Part shown: in pieces, positions 6,621-15,212 of the stretch | How the letters are laid out: every line of letters starts with the position of its first letter | Position numbering within the stretch: the stretch's first letter is position 1 | Assembly (NCBI RefSeq): GCF_050916355.1 | Contig: NZ_CP136946.1 | Span: forward strand, 1,488,001 to 1,552,000 | Length of the DNA: 64,000 nucleotides | DNA from: Jeongeupia wiesaeckerbachi | GTDB taxonomy: Bacteria > Pseudomonadota > Gammaproteobacteria > Burkholderiales > Chitinibacteraceae | Reading direction: 5' to 3' | Position numbers and translations under genes: made by a program | The notes under the pieces: model-generated | The model's database searches: none | What the model was told of the DNA's origin: nothing | What the model saw: only the letters and a program-made list of their open reading frames with translations

Positions 6621-8771
6621 ATGACGACACTCAATCGACGCCATTTCCTTCAGGCCGCCGCCATCGGTTCGACCATGGCGGTGTTTCCGCCGGCCATTCG
6701 CCGGGCGCTGGCGATTCCGGCCAACAACGTCACCGGTACGATCAACGACGTGCAGCACGTGGTGATCCTGACGCAGGAAAACCGCTCGTTCGACAACTAC
6801 TTCGGCACCCTGCCGGGCGTGCGCGGCTTCGGCGACCGCTTCAGCATTCCGATGGCCGGCGGCAAATCGGTCTGGGCGCAAAGCAACGGCACGCGCGTGG
6901 TGATGCCTTATCACCTCGACAGCAGCAAGGGCAATGCGCAGCGCGTCAGTGGCACGCCGCATTCCTGGGGCGACGCGCACATGGCGTGGGACGACGGCCG
7001 CATGAGCCAGTGGCCGCGCTACAAGACCAATGCGTCGATGGGGTATTACAAGGAGGCCGAACTCGGCTTCCAGTTCGCGCTCGCCAACGCCTTCACGCTG
7101 TGCGATGCCTACCATTGCAGCGTGCATGCCGGCACCAATCCCAACCGGCTCTTCCTGTGGACCGGTACCAACGGCCCGACCGGCGCCGGCGTGGCCGCGG
7201 TGGTGAACGAGTGGGACGGTCTCGGGCCATCGAGCGTCGGTTATACCTGGACGACGTACCCGGAGCGGCTGCAGCAGGCCGGCGTCAGCTGGAAGGTGTA
7301 CCAGAACCTGCCGGAAAACTTTGGCGACAATCCGCTGGCCGGCTTCACGCAGTACCGCAAGGCCAACGAGGCCGTCGGCAATACCCCGGCCGGCAGCCCG
7401 TACATTCCGTACGCGCCGGGGCACGACGCGATCGATCCGCTCTACAAGGGCGTCGGCAACACCATGCCCGACGGCGGCTTCCTCGACAGCCTGCGCAGCG
7501 ACGTCGCCGCCGGCAGCCTGCCGCAAGTGTCGTGGATCGTCGCGCCGGCCACCTATTCCGAACACCCGGGCCCGTCCTGCCCGATCCAGGGCGCCTGGTA
7601 TATCCAGCAGGTGCTCGAGGCGCTGACGGCGAATCCGGAGGTGTGGAGCCGCACGGTGTTGCTGGTGAATTTCGACGAGAACGACGGTTTCTTCGATCAC
7701 GTGCCGTCGCCATCGGCACCGTCGCTGAACCCGGACGGCAGCAGCGCCGGGTTGTCGACGGTCGATGATGCCTTCGAGCGCTACACCCATCCGGTGGCAC
7801 CGGGCACGACATCGCAACCGGCACCGGACAAGCGCGTGTACGGCCCCGGGCCGCGGGTGCCGATGTACGTGATTTCACCGTGGAGCCGCGGCGGCTGGGT
7901 GAATTCGCAGGTGTTCGATCACACCTCGGTGATCCGCTTCCTCGAGCAGCGTTTTGGCGTGTTCGAACCGAACATCTCCGCCTGGCGCCGTGCCGTGTGC
8001 GGCGATCTGACCTCGGCGTTCAACTTCGTCAATCCGAACTCGGACAAACTGCCGGCGATGCCGGCGCTGACGCGTACCCAGGCGGATACGATCCGCGCGC
8101 AGCAGCAGGCGCTGGCACAGGTGCCGCTGCCGGGTGAGTCACAGCAGCAACGCCCGGTGCAGCTGCCTGGGGTCCGGCCATCACGCGCACTGCCGTACGA
8201 GTTGCATGCCAGCGCGCGGGCCGATGTGGCGGCGGGGGGCGTGCGGCTGATCTTCAGCAATAGCGGCACCGCCGGTGCGGTCTTCCACGTGTATGACCGG
8301 CTGCATCTGGATCGCATCCCGCGCCGTTACACGGTGGAAGCGGGCAAACAGCTCGACGATCTGTGGGCGACGCAAGGCGATGGCGGCAAATACGATCTGT
8401 GGGTGCTCGGGCCGAACGGTTTTCATCGCGCTTTCGCGGGCGATATCGGCGCGATTGCCGCCAGCGGCGCGAATCCGGAAATCCGCGTCTGTTACGAGGT
8501 GGTCGACAACGCGGTCTACCTGACCATGCTGAACACTGGCGCGGCCGCGTGCACGTTCACGATCAAACCCAATGCCTACCGCCAGGACGGCCCGTGGGTG
8601 TACGAGGTGCCGGCCGGGATGCAGATCGAACAGCACTGGCAGCTGGCGTGGACGGGCGGGTGGTACGACTTCAGCGTCAGCATCGGCGGTGGTTTCGACC
8701 GCCGCTTTGCCGGCCGGGTTGAAACCGGCAAGCACAGCAACAGCGATCCGGCCATGGGCCTGCCGGCCTGA
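6621..8771 (+). CDS. Phosphocholine-preferring phospholipase C (Tat-exported)
   Basis: A 716-residue phosphoesterase-family phospholipase C. The N-terminus has a Tat signal (NRRHFLQAAAIGSTMAV, cut near ALA). The catalytic domain has TQENRSFDNYFGTLPGVRGF (about residue 52), SVHAGTNPNRLFLWTG (about 165), an NFDENDGFFDHV metal motif (about 350) and FDHTSVIRFLEQRFG (about 432). Two C-terminal DUF756 beta domains follow (about 515-600 and 615-705). Such enzymes hydrolyse phosphatidylcholine or sphingomyelin outside the cell, often for phosphate or choline. The ATG at 6621 starts directly before the twin-arginine segment. It is last in the three-gene exported cluster; substrate specificity is inferred from the family. 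Confidence 0.9.
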   Translation: MTTLNRRHFLQAAAIGSTMAVFPPAIRRALAIPANNVTGTINDVQHVVILTQENRSFDNYFGTLPGVRGFGDRFSIPMAGGKSVWAQSNGTRVVMPYHLDSSKGNAQRVSGTPHSWGDAHMAWDDGRMSQWPRYKTNASMGYYKEAELGFQFALANAFTLCDAYHCSVHAGTNPNRLFLWTGTNGPTGAGVAAVVNEWDGLGPSSVGYTWTTYPERLQQAGVSWKVYQNLPENFGDNPLAGFTQYRKANEAVGNTPAGSPYIPYAPGHDAIDPLYKGVGNTMPDGGFLDSLRSDVAAGSLPQVSWIVAPATYSEHPGPSCPIQGAWYIQQVLEALTANPEVWSRTVLLVNFDENDGFFDHVPSPSAPSLNPDGSSAGLSTVDDAFERYTHPVAPGTTSQPAPDKRVYGPGPRVPMYVISPWSRGGWVNSQVFDHTSVIRFLEQRFGVFEPNISAWRRAVCGDLTSAFNFVNPNSDKLPAMPALTRTQADTIRAQQQALAQVPLPGESQQQRPVQLPGVRPSRALPYELHASARADVAAGGVRLIFSNSGTAGAVFHVYDRLHLDRIPRRYTVEAGKQLDDLWATQGDGGKYDLWVLGPNGFHRAFAGDIGAIAASGANPEIRVCYEVVDNAVYLTMLNTGAAACTFTIKPNAYRQDGPWVYEVPAGMQIEQHWQLAWTGGWYDFSVSIGGGFDRRFAGRVETGKHSNSDPAMGLPA

Positions 8772-8816
8772 GCGGATGCGCGGAAGGCCGCCCGGCGTGC
8801 CGGCCGGGCGGGACTG

Positions 8817-9521
8817 TCAGTGCTGACGCACGGTGGCGGCGTCCTGGCCGAACAGCACCTTCTTCTCGTCGTCGCTCATCGGCTTCGGCGGATTGATCTG
8901 CTCGGCCCTGGCGTAGGCGCGCTGCACCGCCGGGCGGGCAGCGATCGCATCGAACCAGCGCTTCAGGTTCGGGAAATCGGCCAGATCCTGGCCCTGGTTC
9001 CGGTACGGCACCACCCACGGGTAGGCGGCGATGTCGGCGATGCTGTACTCGTCGCCGGCCAGATACGCGGCTTCGCCCAGACGCTTGTCCATCACCGCGT
9101 ACAGCCGCGCGGTTTCCTTCACGTAGCGTTCGATCGCGTACGGCAGTTTCTCGGGTGCGTACTGGCTGAAGTGGTGATTCTGTCCGGCCATCGGACCGAG
9201 GCCGCCCATCTGCCAGAACAGCCATTGCAGCGCGGCATTGCGGCCGCGCAGATCCTGCGGAATCAGCTGGCCGGTCTTGTCGGCCAGATACAGCAGGATC
9301 GCCCCCGATTCGAACAGCGGCACCGGCGCGCCGCCATCGGCCGGCTGCTGGTCGACGATGGCCGGAATGCGGTTGTTCGGGGCGATCTTCAGAAAGGCCG
9401 GGTCGAACTGCTCGCCCTTGCCGATGTTGACCGGGTGGATGGTGTAATCAAGGCCGGTTTCCTCGAGGAAAATCGAAACCTTGTGGCCGTTCGGCGTGGT
9501 CCAGTAATAGAGGTCGATTAT
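8817..9521 (-). CDS. Glutathione S-transferase family protein, apparent ATA start
   Basis: A 234-residue GST. The thioredoxin-like N-domain begins IDLYYWTTPNGHKVSIFLEE, with an ESGAILLYLADK glutathione-binding segment at about residue 69. The alpha-helical C-domain contains EYSIADIAAYPWVVPY at about 155. It belongs to the YghU/YfcG-like group by its TPNGHKV motif. The codon at the expected methionine is ATA (9519-9521), six bases after an AGGAG site. No ATG, GTG or TTG occurs in frame near the N-terminus on either side. Either a rare ATA start is used, or the base is an error or a mutation that would silence the gene. Confidence 0.85.
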   Translation of the reverse strand: MIDLYYWTTPNGHKVSIFLEETGLDYTIHPVNIGKGEQFDPAFLKIAPNNRIPAIVDQQPADGGAPVPLFESGAILLYLADKTGQLIPQDLRGRNAALQWLFWQMGGLGPMAGQNHHFSQYAPEKLPYAIERYVKETARLYAVMDKRLGEAAYLAGDEYSIADIAAYPWVVPYRNQGQDLADFPNLKRWFDAIAARPAVQRAYARAEQINPPKPMSDDEKKVLFGQDAATVRQH

Positions 9522-9590
9522 GGCGCGCTCCTGCCGCCCCGGCGGCGCGGGACGGACTGCTACACTGTTGGGGGATCTAACCGGGACTAG

Positions 9591-10493
9591 ATGATGCCGT
9601 TCACGCTCGATAACAAGCTCGTCGTGGCGATTTCCTCGCGCGCGTTGTTCGATTTCGAAGAAGAAAACCGGGTGTTCGAGGCCGGCGAAGCCGATGCCTA
9701 TATGGCCTTGCAGCTGCAGCTGCAGCGGCTCGACGCCTCGGCCAGTGCCGGCGTGGCGCTGCCGCTGATGAAAAAGCTGCTGGCGTTCAATGAGCGTGGC
9801 GAGCACCGGGTCGAGGTGGTGATCCTGTCGCGCAACGATCCGGTCAGCGGCCTGCGCGTGTTCCATTCGGCCGGCGCGCACGGGCTCAAGCTCGAGCGCG
9901 GCGTGTTCACCCAGGGGCGCGAGCCTTACCGCTATCTCGGCCCGCTCAAGGCCAATCTCTTTCTGTCGGCCAATGCCGCCGACGTGCGCGCGGCGCTCGA
10001 TGCCGGTTTTCCGGCCGCACACGTTTATCCCGAATCGGTGCGCGCGGCCGAGCGCCCCCACGAGATCCGCATCGCCTTCGATGGCGACGCGGTGTTGTTC
10101 TCCGATGAGGCAGAGCGCATCTATCAGGGCGCCGGCCTGCCGGCCTTTCACGCGCACGAGCTGGCGCATTCGCGCGAGCCACTGGCGGCGGGGCCGTTCA
10201 AATCGTTTCTGGAAGCCTTGCACCGGCTGCAGGCGGCCAATGCGACGATGAAGATCCGCACCGCGCTGGTCACCGCCCGCAGCGCACCGGCGCACGAACG
10301 CGCCATCCGCACGCTGATGGACTGGAACATCCAGGTCGACGAGGCGATGTTTCTCGGCGGGCTGGAGAAAGGCCCCTTCCTTGCCGCATTCGAGCCGGAT
10401 TTCTTCTTCGACGATCAGGCCGGCCATTGCCGCTCGGCTGCTATGGCCGGGCCGACCGGGCAGGTGATTTCCGGCGTTGCCAATCCGGCGTAA
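9591..10493 (+). CDS. 5'-nucleotidase (cytosolic cN-I type)
   Basis: A 300-residue protein of the bacterial cN-I-like 5'-nucleotidase family (HAD-like). It opens FTLDNKLVVAISSRALFDFEEEN, carries VVILSRNDPVSGLRVFHS at about residue 82, IAFDGDAVLFSDEAERIY at about 158 and a terminal EPDFFFDDQAGHC at about 268. Those acidic FDGDAVL and FFFDDQ segments fit the HAD motifs. It would dephosphorylate nucleoside monophosphates in the cytoplasm. Two adjacent ATG codons (9591, 9594) can start it. It is divergent from the GST gene, with about 70 bases of shared upstream sequence. Confidence 0.88.
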   Translation: MMPFTLDNKLVVAISSRALFDFEEENRVFEAGEADAYMALQLQLQRLDASASAGVALPLMKKLLAFNERGEHRVEVVILSRNDPVSGLRVFHSAGAHGLKLERGVFTQGREPYRYLGPLKANLFLSANAADVRAALDAGFPAAHVYPESVRAAERPHEIRIAFDGDAVLFSDEAERIYQGAGLPAFHAHELAHSREPLAAGPFKSFLEALHRLQAANATMKIRTALVTARSAPAHERAIRTLMDWNIQVDEAMFLGGLEKGPFLAAFEPDFFFDDQAGHCRSAAMAGPTGQVISGVANPA

Positions 10494-10598
10494 ACACCGC
10501 GCCGGCAGAGAGTGGCGCCGCTACCTGTCGGCGGCGCGGGCGTGGAATCGGCGCGGCTTGTGGGACAATCGCGTTTTACGCTTTCGATCCCGCCGCGC

Positions 10599-11612
10599 AT
10601 GACCGCCTCAGAACACACCATCCGCAATCTCGTCGTCCACCAGCTGATCAAGGCGCCGCAAGGGCCGGCGTCGATCGCGCTGCGCCGCGGCGAGGTGCAG
10701 CAATCCGACGCGGCGCAGCGCCTCGTCGATCATCTGGTCGATCGCTACAGCGAACGCGCCGGCAAGGGTTACGGGCGCTTCGAGAGCGACGAAGACAATT
10801 TCCCTATGCCGCGTTTCATCCGCCAGCATGTAGTCGATCAGGCGATCGACTTCGCCACGCTGTCGCAACTGATGATGCAGCACCTGCAGGTGCGCGCCGA
10901 GCAGGAGCCGCTGGCGGCCGGCGGCTATGTGCTGATTGCCCGGGTTGAACACACCGGCATTGATTACCTGTTCGTCGCGCTGGTGTCCGAGGTGATCGGC
11001 ACGGCGATCAGCGATGATCTGGATATCGTCGAAAGCCCGCATCTTGATCTGGCCAGTCTGCGTGTCGCCGGTCGGATCGATCTGTCGGCGTGGCAGCGCG
11101 GTACCGAGCGCTGCATCAGCTTCCTCAAGGGCCGTGGCGATGTCGCCAACTACTTCAAGCTTTTCCTCGGCTGCAACGACGTGGTGATCGCGCTGAAGGA
11201 AACCCAGAAACTGGTGCAGGGGCTGACCGAGTTCGCGCAGCAGCAGGCGATGCCGACCGAGACCCGCGATGCGCTGTTCGAGCGCGCCCATGGTTATCTG
11301 GAAGAGCGCGGTGAAGAGGGCGAGCCGGTGAGCCTCGATACGCTGGTCGAACGCGCCTGGCCCGATTCGCCGGGTCTGCTGCGTGAAGCGCTGAACGAAG
11401 AAGACAAGGCGGTCGCCAGCGGCTTCGTCCCCGATCGCCGCGCGATCCGGCCGCTGACGCACTTCAAGGCCGCGGCCGACCACTGGAAAATCGAGTTCGA
11501 CCGCAACAGCTTGCGCAGCGGCCAGGTGATTTACGACCGCGACAACGGCACGCTGATCCTGACCGAGATTCCGGAGGGCTTGCGGCGGGCTTTGTTGGGA
11601 GATAGGGATTGA
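10599..11612 (+). CDS. ndpA: Nucleoid-associated protein (YejK/NdpA family)
   Basis: A 337-residue protein matching YejK/NdpA in length and pattern: the N-terminus IRNLVVHQLIK, MPRFIRQHVVDQAIDFATLS at about residue 70, RGDVANYFKLFLGC at about 180 and the C-terminal WKIEFDRNSLRSGQVIYDR. The family binds DNA in the nucleoid; its exact role is unclear. ATG at 10599 fits homologue N-termini, though its ribosome binding site is weak. It stands alone after the nucleotidase and is followed by the long non-coding inverted-repeat region. Confidence 0.9.
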   Translation: MTASEHTIRNLVVHQLIKAPQGPASIALRRGEVQQSDAAQRLVDHLVDRYSERAGKGYGRFESDEDNFPMPRFIRQHVVDQAIDFATLSQLMMQHLQVRAEQEPLAAGGYVLIARVEHTGIDYLFVALVSEVIGTAISDDLDIVESPHLDLASLRVAGRIDLSAWQRGTERCISFLKGRGDVANYFKLFLGCNDVVIALKETQKLVQGLTEFAQQQAMPTETRDALFERAHGYLEERGEEGEPVSLDTLVERAWPDSPGLLREALNEEDKAVASGFVPDRRAIRPLTHFKAAADHWKIEFDRNSLRSGQVIYDRDNGTLILTEIPEGLRRALLGDRD

Positions 11613-11655
11613 GTTGCAGCGAGGGGTGGATTGCGGTTTGCGGCGTTATGGTTAG

Positions 11656-12242
11656 ACGGTAGGTAAGCGCCTGCGGCGCGAGTAACGGCATTTTCATGCG
11701 CGTTCCGCCGCGCGGACGGGATACTTTCTTTGCTTCGCCAAAGAAAGTATCCAAGGAAAGGCGCCCCCGCATCCGCGCCCCTGCGGGGTTCCCTGCGCTG
11801 CGCGCCAAACGCGGCGGGGTCCTGAACTCGCCCTGCGGGCTCAGACAGCCAGGCCCCGAAACCCCGCGCTCGGCTGTGCTGCTCGGCGCTACTGAGGGGC
11901 CATCGGCGGTATGCAGTCGGCAGCACACCTGCGTAGCAAGACAGCGACCAAAACTTCTCGCGATGCCAGAGAAGAGCGCCGCTTTTCACCCCGTTCGCCA
12001 GCGTCGAGAAGTGGAGCGAGACGGCCGGTTTTATGGCTGCCTCGCGACCGATCGAGGGTAGCCCGGAGGGCCGCAAAGCGCGGTCACGCCCAAGCTTAGC
12101 GGCTATGCCGCTTAGCGACGCGCGAGGCAGCGTACGCCTTGGGGGTGAAGGGGGCTTTGGCGAGACAAAGCTCCCTTCCCGTCTGCGCGGCGGAACGCGC
12201 ATCAGTGCTTTTACTCGCGCCGCAGGCGCTAACACCTGCCGT
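11656..12242. repeat. Non-coding element bounded by long inverted repeats
   Basis: The 733 bases between ndpA and rlhA hold no convincing gene. Most of them form a mosaic element. Its left end (11656-11722) and the reverse complement of its right end (12174-12242) share an imperfect repeat including AGCGCCTGCGGCGCGAGTAA and TGCGCGTTCCGCCGCGC. Inside are a perfect 14-bp palindrome at 11719-11752 and a hairpin near 12095-12116 (CTTAGCGGC...GCCGCTTAG). A GCTGCCTCGCG / CGCGAGGCAGC pair lies at about 12031-12042 and 12121-12131. It is probably a multicopy intergenic repeat or a decayed non-autonomous element. No transposase is present. Confidence 0.6.
11719..11752. repeat. Perfect 14-bp palindrome inside the intergenic element
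   Basis: GGATACTTTCTTTG, loop CTTCGC, then CAAAGAAAGTATCC. The arms are exact. The base composition (AT-rich stem within a GC-rich region) sets it apart from its surroundings. Confidence 0.85.
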
Positions 12243-12345
12243 TGCTTTCCTTGCCGCCGCTACCGCGCCACAGACGCCAAGCCGCTAGTTAGCGGAGCAG
12301 CGCCACGCCACTCTGGCCCCGCGTCACGCCGGAAAGCCCGAAGCT

Positions 12346-14337
12346 TCAAGCCGGCCGTGCCTTGTAGAAACTGATCGTCGTGACCGGCACATTGCTCGGC
12401 GGCGCCGACTTGAAGATGTGCGGCTTCATCTTGCCGATCACATGCATCTCACACGGTTTGCAGTCGAACTTGAGCGTGTAGGTTTCCGAGCCCGATTTCA
12501 GCGTCATCGGCTCGGCCTTGATCTGACCCTTCACGCCGATCACGCCCTTGGCTTGCTTTGGGCACAGATTGTAGGAGAAGCGCAGGCAGTGCTTGGTGAT
12601 CATCACGCTCACTTCGCCCGGTTCCTCATGCGCCTCGTAGGCGGCGGCGATCAGCTGCACGCCGTGCTTGGTGTAAAAGGCGCGCGCCGCCTGGTTGTAG
12701 ACGTTGGCGAGGAAGGACAGCGAGGTTTCCGGATAGGCTACCGGTGGCGTGACCGGCTGCTTGCGCTCGGGCCGCGACCAGGCTTTGATCCGCGCGGTTT
12801 CCAGCTGTTCGATCGCATCGCGGCGCAGCGCATTGAGTGCTGACGCGGGCACGAACCACGGCTGCGCCAGGTTCAGCGACACATCATGCGCGGTGAACAT
12901 GGTATTGCCGAGTTTGGCCAGGCCGTCGCGCAGATTGCTTTCAGCCTTGCCGGCATCCTTCGCGGCTTCGAGGGCCATCGTCGCGAGGGCTGTGGCGCTA
13001 CAGCCATCGTCGTCGGTGACGGTGAGGGCAAGTCCCTCGGCATGATCGGCGAGCGTGAGCCATGCGCCGACGCGCCGGTCGGACGATTTCTGCGCCAGTA
13101 CCTTCTCCCAGCCGTGATCGCGGTTGCGGTGGATGCGGCTGCCTACCTTCAAGCCCTTGAGGCCGACCATCGCCTCGTTCGGAAACACCCGCCAGAGCGT
13201 GCCGCCCTCAATACCGGCGCCGCCATTGTCACCAAGCACCTCGACGGTATTGGCCTGCACACCGATGACTTCGCGCTTTTGCATGTAGTTGAGGCCGTCG
13301 CCATTGGACAGCGGCGCATTGGCTTCGAGCTCGAACCAGTTCGGCCCGATCCGGCTGACGGTGCCGAGTTCAACGCCGACATATTTGGGCGAATCGAAAG
13401 CGCCGATGTCGCCGCCTTCGCGGCCGTTGACGAAGTAATCGGTATGGCCGCGATGGAAGTTCTTGTCGACGTCGGGCGCGAAGTACAGCTCGGTCTCGCC
13501 GCTGGAGGCGCGGATCAGCTCGGGGCGGCGCTCTAGGATCTCGTCGAGCAGCACGCGGTAGTGGCCGGTGATGTTCTTCACATAGCCCATGTCCTTGTAG
13601 CGACCCTCGATCTTGAAGCTGCGCACGCCGGCGTCGATCAGCGCTTCAAGGTTGGCGCTCTGGTCGTTGTCCTTCATCGACAGCAGATGCTTGTCGAACG
13701 CGACGACCCGGCCGCCGGTGTCGGTCAGCGTGTACGGTAGCCGACAAGCCTGCGAGCAATCGCCGCGGTTGGCGCTGCGGCCGTTGTCGGCGTGGCTGAT
13801 ATTGCACTGGCCCGAGTAGGCGACACACAGCGCGCCGTGAATGAAGAACTCGATCGTGGTATCGAGCGGCAGCGTATCGCGCACCCTGGCGATCTTGTCC
13901 AAGGTCAGCTCGCGCGCCAGCACCACTTGCGAGAATCCGGCGTCGGCAAGAAAACGCGCCTTCTCCGGCGTACGGATATCGCATTGGGTGCTGGCATGCA
14001 GCTGGATCGGCGGAATGTCGAGTTCCAGAATCCCCATGTCCTGCACGATCAGCGCGTCGACACCGGCGTCGTAGAGCTGATGGATGAGCTTGCGCGCCGG
14101 TTCCAGCTCGGCGTCGTGGAGGATGGTGTTGAGCGTGACGAAGATGCGCGAGTGGTAACGGTGTGCAAACTTCACCAGCGCGGCGATCTCGCCGACCTCG
14201 TTACAGGCATTGTGCCGCGCGCCAAAGCTCGGCCCGCCGATATACACCGCATCCGCCCCATGCAGGATCGCCTCGCGGCCGATCTCGACGTTCTTGGCGG
14301 GGGAGAGGAGTTCGAGGTGGTTCAGCGGCAGGCTCAT
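12346..14337 (-). CDS. rlhA: 23S rRNA 5-hydroxycytidine C2501 synthase (U32 peptidase family)
   Basis: A 663-residue protein that matches E. coli RlhA (YdcP, about 650 residues). The U32 catalytic barrel starts LELLSPAKNVEIGREAILHG, with GGPSFGARHNA at about residue 34 and HGALCVAYSGQCNISH at about 166. NRGDCSQACRLPY at about 189 supplies the cysteine cluster typical of U32 Fe-S proteins. A C-terminal extension ends in a DCKPCEMHVIG cysteine motif. The enzyme hydroxylates C2501 of 23S rRNA in the peptidyl-transferase centre using prephenate. It is transcribed alone, just outside the repeat element. Confidence 0.9.
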   Translation of the reverse strand: MSLPLNHLELLSPAKNVEIGREAILHGADAVYIGGPSFGARHNACNEVGEIAALVKFAHRYHSRIFVTLNTILHDAELEPARKLIHQLYDAGVDALIVQDMGILELDIPPIQLHASTQCDIRTPEKARFLADAGFSQVVLARELTLDKIARVRDTLPLDTTIEFFIHGALCVAYSGQCNISHADNGRSANRGDCSQACRLPYTLTDTGGRVVAFDKHLLSMKDNDQSANLEALIDAGVRSFKIEGRYKDMGYVKNITGHYRVLLDEILERRPELIRASSGETELYFAPDVDKNFHRGHTDYFVNGREGGDIGAFDSPKYVGVELGTVSRIGPNWFELEANAPLSNGDGLNYMQKREVIGVQANTVEVLGDNGGAGIEGGTLWRVFPNEAMVGLKGLKVGSRIHRNRDHGWEKVLAQKSSDRRVGAWLTLADHAEGLALTVTDDDGCSATALATMALEAAKDAGKAESNLRDGLAKLGNTMFTAHDVSLNLAQPWFVPASALNALRRDAIEQLETARIKAWSRPERKQPVTPPVAYPETSLSFLANVYNQAARAFYTKHGVQLIAAAYEAHEEPGEVSVMITKHCLRFSYNLCPKQAKGVIGVKGQIKAEPMTLKSGSETYTLKFDCKPCEMHVIGKMKPHIFKSAPPSNVPVTTISFYKARPA

Positions 14338-14414
14338 GGACGGCGATTCGGCAAAGCGGGAAAGGGCGGAAGTATAGCGGAATCAAGGGCTTGGGTATTC
14401 AGGCCCGGGCAGAT

Positions 14415-15212
14415 TCAGACGGGCTGCGTATCCAGTAGGCGCCCGGCATGGCTGTAAACCGTCAGCCGCGTATCGCGGGCGAAGCCGATCAGCGTGATGC
14501 CGGCGGCGTCGGCCATGTCGATCGCCAGCCGCGTCGGCCCTGAAATCGCGGCGATGACCGGGATGCCGGCGGCGGCAGCCTTGTGGACGATTTCGTACGA
14601 CGCGCGCGAGGTCATCAGCAGCGCGCCGTCACGCGCGCGCCGCTGCGCATGCAGCGCGCCGACAAGCTTGTCGAGGGCGTTGTGGCGGCCGATGTCCTCG
14701 CGCACCAGCAGTTCGTCCCCGGCCAGCCAGCCGGCGGCGTGGACGGCGCCGGTCGCCTGATTCAGCGTCTGCGCACGGCTCATGTCGGCCAGTCCGGCGA
14801 GCAGTGCGTCGGCGGCGATCGTGTAATGGCCGTGTACTTGGGCAACCGGTCGCAAGGCGCTGTGCAGGTGTTCGGCGCCGCACAGGCCGCAACCGCTGCG
14901 GCCGGCCAGCTGGCGGCGCTGGGTTTTGAGCCGCTGCCACGGATGCTGCGTCAGCGTGATCCGCGCCTCGATGCCGGCGTCGACGGTGGCGAGCTCGACG
15001 TCGACGATGTCGCTGTAGCGGTCGGCGATGCCTTCGGTCAGCGTGAAGCCGATCGCCAGATCCTCCAGATCACTCGGGCTGGCCATCATCACCGCGTGCG
15101 AGACGCCGTTGTAAACCATGGCGACGGCGACTTCGTCGGCGATGCATTCATCGCCGGCGCTCAGCGTGCCATCCTGCCAGCGCCAGGCCGGGTGGTGACC
15201 GAAGCCGCTCAT
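14415..15212 (-). CDS. fdhD: Formate dehydrogenase sulfurtransferase FdhD
   Basis: A 265-residue FdhD. It carries the catalytic loop GRSGCGLCGAEHL (about residue 128), whose CxxC transfers sulfur to the molybdenum cofactor. The family features EDLAIGFTLTEGI (about 49), ARDGALLMTSRASYEIVHKA (about 191) and a late IGFARDTRLTVYSH segment are also present. The start overlaps the stop of the upstream oxidoreductase by four bases (ATGA), so it is translationally coupled to its presumed client enzyme. Confidence 0.95.
   Translation of the reverse strand: MSGFGHHPAWRWQDGTLSAGDECIADEVAVAMVYNGVSHAVMMASPSDLEDLAIGFTLTEGIADRYSDIVDVELATVDAGIEARITLTQHPWQRLKTQRRQLAGRSGCGLCGAEHLHSALRPVAQVHGHYTIAADALLAGLADMSRAQTLNQATGAVHAAGWLAGDELLVREDIGRHNALDKLVGALHAQRRARDGALLMTSRASYEIVHKAAAAGIPVIAAISGPTRLAIDMADAAGITLIGFARDTRLTVYSHAGRLLDTQPV

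Noticed and set aside
8785..8812. Hairpin after the phospholipase gene as a terminator
   Set aside because: The GCCCGGC...GCCGGGC stem exists, but there is no T-tract on either strand, so it is not annotated as a terminator.
9522..10427. N-terminal extension of the glutathione S-transferase
   Set aside because: The frame stays open upstream only because it runs antisense through the 5'-nucleotidase gene. Homology begins at the ATA codon after the ribosome binding site.
11531..12235. 234-codon open frame over the intergenic element
   Set aside because: It overlaps the ndpA 3' end and spans the inverted-repeat mosaic, with no ribosome binding site or domain. Such frames are typical of GC-rich repeats.
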